The notes beneath the pieces are model-generated. The model was not told the origin of the DNA. It did not search any database and saw nothing but the letters and a program-made list of their open reading frames with translations. From contig NZ_NKYF01000014.1 of assembly GCF_002262885.1 (NCBI RefSeq), positions 154,389-218,388 on the forward strand: a DNA stretch of 64,000 bases. Reading direction: 5' to 3'. This document shows, one piece after another, positions 60,151-64,000 of this stretch; position 1 is the stretch's first letter; the number at the start of each line of letters is the position of its first letter. The position numbers and the translations under genes are program-made. Origin of the DNA: Pseudonocardia sp. MH-G8. Lineage in GTDB: Bacteria; Actinomycetota; Actinomycetes; Mycobacteriales; Pseudonocardiaceae.

Positions 60151-60363
60151 GCCCTCGCCGGGCGGGCAGGTCTCCGGGATGGCCGGCCGTGCAGACCCGC
60201 GGGCAAGGTGGGGGAGGCGGGGTGCGGCATCCCGTCGACCCCCCAGAGGGCTACCACACGCCGAGCCGGGGGCAGAGCATGTCGAATACTGGTGGCGGTA
60301 GCGTCGAAAGCTGCCCCCGGCTCGGCGCGTGGTCGGGCTTCGCCAGGTCGACGGGATGCCGCA
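60151..60363. repeat. structured repeat, copy 2, right of the nuclease cassette
   Basis: Same leader (60151-60182) and same nested stem-loop as copy 1, in the same orientation. The outer stem TGCGGCATCCCGTCGACC (60223-60240) pairs perfectly with 60346-60363. The inner stem CGCCGAGCCGGGGGCAG (60259-60275) pairs perfectly with 60311-60327. The stem sequences differ from copy 1 on both arms so that pairing is maintained. A 45-bp insertion separates leader and stem here. Confidence 0.8.
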
Positions 60364-60549
60364 CGAGCCCCGAGGTGGGCAGCGGGCCGGTAGGCAGGGC
60401 GGTCGGCAGCGCCCCCGTCTTACCCCCACATTTCAGCGGCAGAGGTCCGTAGGCGATGCCCGAGAACGGTAGGTGTGTCACGGAGATCGGCGCAGCTCAC
60501 AGCAGGTGATGGCAGCCGATCGGCATCGACCGCAGTAGTGGATCTTGTT

Positions 60550-60585
60550 TCGCAGGGTTACTGGTTCGAGTCCAGTCGGAGGAGC
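60550..60585 (+). mobile_element. attR: displaced copy of the tRNA-Asn 3' end
   Basis: Exact 36-bp match to 52509-52544 (T-arm and 3' acceptor) without the 5' half of a tRNA. It defines the right edge of the 8-kb island. Confidence 0.92.
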
Positions 60586-60891
60586 TCACCCGCAGGTCAC
60601 AAGGTTGGCTGCGGAAGCGCTCACGATCAACACATCACTCGCCCATCAAGAATTCCGGGCGGCCCTGCCGACTGCGAGCTGCAACGCGTCGGCCGTGCGG
60701 CGACTCGTGAGGCGTGCTTCGCGGAGGTCGCGCGAGGTGTTCGACGGGTCGCGCCAGCCTGCCCAGTCGCTGCGGGGTCCCCGGCCGTGGAAGTCGGGAA
60801 CAGTTGCCGACGGTGCAGCCCCTGATCGTCGTCGTACTCGCCGCTGCGGGGCCCGGTTCGAAGTCCGGGAGGAGACGTCGAGCACCTGGTC
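60586..60891. other. gene-free stretch after attR
   Basis: No convincing coding sequence is visible between attR and the fragment at 60892. It may contain the 5' part of that fragment after decay; no domain is readable. Confidence 0.4.
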
Positions 60892-61101
60892 GTGCTGAGA
60901 CGGGTGGCCGACGCAACGGAGCCCGCGCTGCAGTGGCAGGAGGTGACCCTGCCGGTCCTCACCGGGCAGGTGACAACGGTGAACCTGCTCGGCGACGCGC
61001 TGCGCTGGGTCCTCGACGATCCGGAGCCGGCACAGCGCCTGCGCATCAGGCCGGAGCCGATCCCCGGCCGTTCGAGCCATGCTGCGATGGTCCTCGGATG
61101 A
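60892..61101 (+). pseudogene. possible C-terminal gene fragment
   Basis: 69 codons reading LRRVADATEPALQWQEVTLP then VLTGQVTTVNLLGDALRWVL DDPEP, with the base composition of a coding sequence but no proper start or upstream domain. It could be the tail of a chromosomal gene disrupted when the island entered. Unrecognised. Confidence 0.3.
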
Positions 61102-61131
61102 CCTGAGTCCGGCGCGTCTACACGCCGACCC

Positions 61132-61833
61132 TCAGCGGTGCCCCTCCACGACCGCCGTGATCTCGGCTCGCAGGATGGATGCCAGCTCCGCCGGGCGGGA
61201 GAGGAACGGCGAGTGTGAGGTCGGAAGCCGCTCCACCCGACCGGCTCGCTGCGCCATCGCTTCCTGAGCGTGCATCGGGATCGCGGCGTCCTGCTCGCAG
61301 ACCACGTAGGTGCTCGGGATCGTGTGCCATGCCGCACTGGTGAGGGGTTGGCCCGTCGAGGGCAAGGACTGATGGCCCAGAAGCGCGATCGCCGATCGTG
61401 CTGTCGCCTCGTCGACGTCGCCGTAGAACACCTCCTCGGGGCGCAAGGCATTCAAATAGCCCTCAGCCTCGTGGACGTCCCACCAATCCGGCCGCTCGCC
61501 TCCTGCCGCCCCGAGGAGCGACTCACCGACATCGAGCTGGAACGCGGCCAGGTAGATCAGTCGGGAGATTTGCGAAAGACCGCTGAGCCCCTCGGTCGCA
61601 GGTACCCCGCCGTAAGAATGCGCCACGACCAGAACCGGGTCTTCGATCTCGGCGACCACATCCCGGATCGCCGTGGCGTCGGCGTACATGTCGCCCAGCG
61701 CTGTCGGATCGGGCCCGGACGACGGCAACGCCACCGTCCGAATATTCAGATCTGGCAGCTCACGAATCACCGCGTCCCACACCCATGGCCCGTGCCAGGA
61801 GCCATGGACGAGGACCAGCGTGGGTTTCGACAC
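61132..61833 (-). CDS. alpha/beta hydrolase
   Basis: 233 aa. Small alpha/beta hydrolase of the AB_hydrolase_6/MES type: oxyanion strand TLVLVHGSWHGPWVWDAVIR, nucleophile elbow VVAHSYGGVPA, acid near VVCEQDAAIPMHAQEAM, and histidine in LPTSHSPFLSRP. No signal peptide. The family includes esterases and salicylate/methyl-ester hydrolases; the substrate is unknown. Confidence 0.9.
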   Translation of the reverse strand: MSKPTLVLVHGSWHGPWVWDAVIRELPDLNIRTVALPSSGPDPTALGDMYADATAIRDVVAEIEDPVLVVAHSYGGVPATEGLSGLSQISRLIYLAAFQLDVGESLLGAAGGERPDWWDVHEAEGYLNALRPEEVFYGDVDEATARSAIALLGHQSLPSTGQPLTSAAWHTIPSTYVVCEQDAAIPMHAQEAMAQRAGRVERLPTSHSPFLSRPAELASILRAEITAVVEGHR

Positions 61834-61894
61834 TCTTCGACACTAGTGCTCCGGCCGGTGTCCAGCGTTCAGGGGTGACACATCGCCCGAGGCG

Positions 61895-62128
61895 TTACTC
61901 CGGAGCCAGGCGGTCACTGGGTCCCACCTGGTCCTCCTCTTGACCGTCGGTGGCCGAGGCGATCGACGCGGACGAGGTCCGGGTGCAGTCTTCCGACGGT
62001 GGGTGGGTCGGCCACCAGCACTCCCAGGATCGCCCGCCGATACAGCCTGACAGCTCACTACCGGCATCGCAATACACGCAACGTGTCGACGGGCGGTGGG
62101 TGTCGTCCGGAACCGTGGAGGACTCCAT
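61895..62128 (-). CDS. small cysteine-rich protein, tentative
   Basis: About 77 aa from the ATG at 62128 (a GTG at 62146 is possible). Contains RCVYCDAGSELSGCIGGRSW then ECWWPTHPPSEDC, four or five cysteines that could bind zinc. Similar short C-x2-C proteins exist in actinobacteria, but this one overlaps no recognised domain. Confidence 0.35.
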   Translation of the reverse strand: MESSTVPDDTHRPSTRCVYCDAGSELSGCIGGRSWECWWPTHPPSEDCTRTSSASIASATDGQEEDQVGPSDRLAPE

Positions 62129-62175
62129 GATCAGTGCGGTTCCCACTCCACCGGCCCCTCTATCGCCGGTCGCTC

Positions 62176-63161
62176 TCAGCGGCCGAACACAGACTTCAAC
62201 CGCTCGGGGACGCGCTCACCCTGGATTTGGGTCGCGGCCGCCTCGATGCGTTGCAGGTCGACCAACGTCAATTCGACATCGAGCGCTCCCAGGTTCTCTT
62301 CCAGACGATGCAGCTTGGTTGTGCCGGGGATCGGCACGAACCACGGCTTCTGCGCCAGCACCCAGGCGAGGGCGATCTGGGCTGGCGTGGCTCCCCTGTC
62401 GTCGGCAATCTCCTTCAGCAAATCGACCAGTGCTTGATTGGCCTGCCGTGCTTCAGGGGTGAAGCGCGGCAGCATGCGGCGGAGGGCGTTGTCGGCCAGC
62501 GATGTGCGGGAGTCGATTGTGCCGGTCAGATAGCCCTTGCCCAGTGGGCTGTATGGAACCAGACCGATGCCCAGCTTCTCCAGGGTCGGAATGATCTCGG
62601 CTTCGTGGTCTCGCGTCCAGAGCGAGTATTCACTTTGCAGCGCCGTCACAGGCTGCACGCCGTGGGCGCGGCTGATCGTCGTCGCGCCGGCCTCCGATAA
62701 ACCGAAGTGCTTGACCTTACCTTCGGTGATCAGCTCCTTGACCGTGCCTGCTACGTCTTCGATGGGCACGTCGGGATCGACGCGGTGTTGGTAAAGAAGG
62801 TCGATGCAATCCGTTTGCAGGCGCTGGAGCGAGGCCTCGGTCGCTCGACGGATCTGCTCGGGTCGGCTATCGAGCCCCGACGTCGGGGTCGGCCCGTGCT
62901 CTCCGTGCTTGAGCCGAACTTGGTGGCGATCACCACCCGGTCGCGGACCGGCGCCAGCGCCTGACCGACCAGCTCTTCATTGGTAAAAGGGCCATAGACT
63001 TCGGCCGTGTCGAAGAAGGTCACGCCGCGGTCAACCGTGGCCCGCAGCAGCTTCGTCATCTCGACCGGGTCCGGGGGTGAACCGTAGAAGAAGCTCATGC
63101 CCATGCAGCCGAGTCCGAGGGCTGAAACTTCGAGGTGCTGTCCGAGTCTGCGTTTCTGCAC
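62176..63161 (-). pseudogene. aldo/keto reductase interrupted by a frameshift
   Basis: The N-terminal part (MQKRRLGQHLEVSALGLGCM, GVTFFDTAEVYGPFTNEELV, VVIATKFG) is in one frame and the rest (RPEQIRRATEASLQRLQ, LLYQHRVDPDVPIEDV, KHFGLSEAGATTISRAHGVQ, ending PERLKSVFGR) in another. The break lies near 62917, just after ATKFG. All four AKR catalytic residues (Asp and Tyr of DTAEVY, Lys of TKFG, His of YQH) are present across the two frames. Either a recent pseudogene or a sequencing error. Otherwise it is a normal AKR12/13-like NADPH reductase of about 328 aa. Confidence 0.85.
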
Positions 63162-63540
63162 TGGAAAAGGCTCCTTCGGTAAAGGTCATCTGCGCCCATT
63201 GCTCCCGCTGTTCAGCCGGAACCGGTCACGGCAGGTTAGGTCCGCCTTGCGGGCGGCAGGGAGTCCCTCCTGGTACAGGTACTTTCGATGCCACCCTTGT
63301 TCGGTGGGCTGACACCCTGTCAACCTGCAATTCTTCGTGCCGTCGCGTTGCACGACCCCGCGGCGTAGGCGGTGGCCGCGGCTCGATCGATCCAGACCTC
63401 TTTTCTGTACCGATCGGAATGGAAATCGTGCGGTCGGGGTTGCTCGCGCCAGGGCGGCTCCGCGATGAGAGGTCGCAGTGTGTCGCCCGGTTCATCGCAG
63501 CCGAGTGCAGTCCCGGCTCCGGGGCGGCACGGAGACCATC
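63162..63540. other. 379-bp stretch without a recognised gene
   Basis: Lies between the divergent aldo/keto reductase pseudogene and the SnoaL-like ORF. No coding sequence or repeat stands out; promoters for both sides are expected here. Confidence 0.5.
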
Positions 63541-63738
63541 GTGTCCGACGTCGACGTGCGCGAGTTCTACCGGCGCTACATCGAGGCGCTCAACGCCCAT
63601 GAGTTCGACCGCGTGGACGAGTTCATCAACGACGAGACCACAGCGGCAGCTGGCCGGCTGACCCAGGAGCAGTCCAGCGGCAAGCAGCATCCGCAGATCG
63701 GTCCGGTCCGATCTGTCAGACGGAGGAAGAAGCAATGA
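63541..63738 (+). pseudogene. truncated SnoaL-like / ester cyclase ORF
   Basis: GTG start, then VSDVDVREFYRRYIEALNAH EFDRVDEFINDE, the usual start of a SnoaL-like ester cyclase (normally about 130 aa). After residue about 34 the similarity ends and the sequence turns low-complexity and basic (VRSVRRRKKQ). Its stop overlaps the next start by ATGA, so it may still serve translational coupling. Confidence 0.55.
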
Positions 63739-64000
63739 CAACCGACAACCTGGGCGCAAGTCGTCGGATCGGTGTCGGCATCGTGGGTCTGAGTGCGTCG
63801 GGCGGTTGGGCGGCCGGAGGGCACGTGCCTGCGCTGTCGGCCGTGGACGGGATCGAACTTCGAGCGTTGGCGACGGGTTCTGCTGCGTCGGCGCGCGCCG
63901 CGAGCGAGGTCTACGGGGTGCCCGGGTACGCCTCGGTCGAGCAGCTCGCGAGGGATCGGGGTGTCGATCTGGTCGTCGTTGCGGTCAAGGTGCCTCGGCA
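63735..64000 (+). CDS. Gfo/Idh/MocA family oxidoreductase, N-terminal part
   Basis: 88 codons are present before the window ends. RIGVGIVGLSASGGWAAGGH VPAL is the NAD(P)-binding Rossmann start, followed by GIELRALATGSAASARAASE and the VDLVVVAVKVP strand that precedes the substrate domain. The family reduces or oxidises sugars and related compounds with NAD(P). The ATG overlaps the upstream stop. Confidence 0.88.
   Translation, partial: MTTDNLGASRRIGVGIVGLSASGGWAAGGHVPALSAVDGIELRALATGSAASARAASEVYGVPGYASVEQLARDRGVDLVVVAVKVPR

Noticed and set aside
60550..60585. second tRNA gene
   Set aside because: Only the T-arm and 3' acceptor are present; no D-arm or anticodon arm upstream, so it is an att duplicate.
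60646..61080. 144-codon minus-strand frame after the island
   Set aside because: Arg/Pro/Gly-rich composition typical of a shadow frame and no recognisable motif.

Overview
The window is high-GC actinobacterial chromosome. Frequent GTG starts, ATGA/GTGA stop-start overlaps, and the pairing of a propane/tetrahydrofuran-type diiron monooxygenase cluster with an actinobacterial gas vesicle operon suggest a member of the Pseudonocardiales, probably Pseudonocardia. This is inference from gene content; no rRNA or marker phylogeny is visible.

Layout. 1-4.2 kb: a minus-strand sugar ABC importer (permeases and lipoprotein) with a regulator and a RidA protein. 4.2-9.7 kb: a plus-strand glycoside hydrolase / D-aminoacylase / D-threonine aldolase-like set behind paired LacI-like sites, then a VOC protein. 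9.7-22 kb: metabolic cassettes: DASS anion transporter, Nudix, tartrate dehydrogenase, GlcD-type oxidase, a GntR-controlled sugar-acid operon (FAH-family plus ketoglutarate semialdehyde dehydrogenase), AbgT transporter with a secreted esterase, and creatininase with a GntR regulator. 22-25.6 kb: a redox-signalling operon (receiver/thioredoxin-reductase fusion, cNMP-binding histidine kinase, OsmC). 25.7-27.5 kb: a methyltransferase and a BtrH/C39-like protein whose 3' end has a decayed tandem copy. 27.9-33.8 kb: a ten-gene gas vesicle operon preceded by a small membrane protein. 33.8-45.8 kb: a MimR-like activator divergent from prmABCD, with chaperonin, alcohol dehydrogenase, amidohydrolase, DUF59 and two unknown proteins. 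46.2-47 kb: a VapBC-type toxin-antitoxin pair bracketed by two copies of a palindrome. 47-52 kb: a galactose operon (galK, galT, DeoR regulator, GH42 beta-galactosidase).

52.5-60.6 kb is a genomic island. Its left edge is the 3' half of tRNA-Asn, and a 36-bp exact copy of that half lies at 60550-60585, as expected for attL/attR. A probable integrase C-terminal remnant abuts the tRNA and no intact integrase is present. Inside are a small-protein/DUF6879/XRE-DUF5753 trio, an HTH protein, and a lower-GC two-gene cassette: a PD-(D/E)XK-like protein and a PIN-Mrr fusion nuclease. The cassette lies between two direct copies of an undescribed structured repeat whose stems differ in sequence but keep pairing. 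This nested unit is the best candidate for a new, probably defensive, system.

After the island come an alpha/beta hydrolase, a frameshifted aldo/keto reductase, a truncated SnoaL-like ORF and the start of a Gfo/Idh/MocA oxidoreductase.

In the propane operon the monooxygenase would hydroxylate the substrate, the zinc alcohol dehydrogenase would oxidise the alcohol, and the chaperonin would fold the large subunit, with the MimR-like protein as inducer-responsive activator. Several families of perfect or near-perfect palindromes mark gene ends and accessory junctions.
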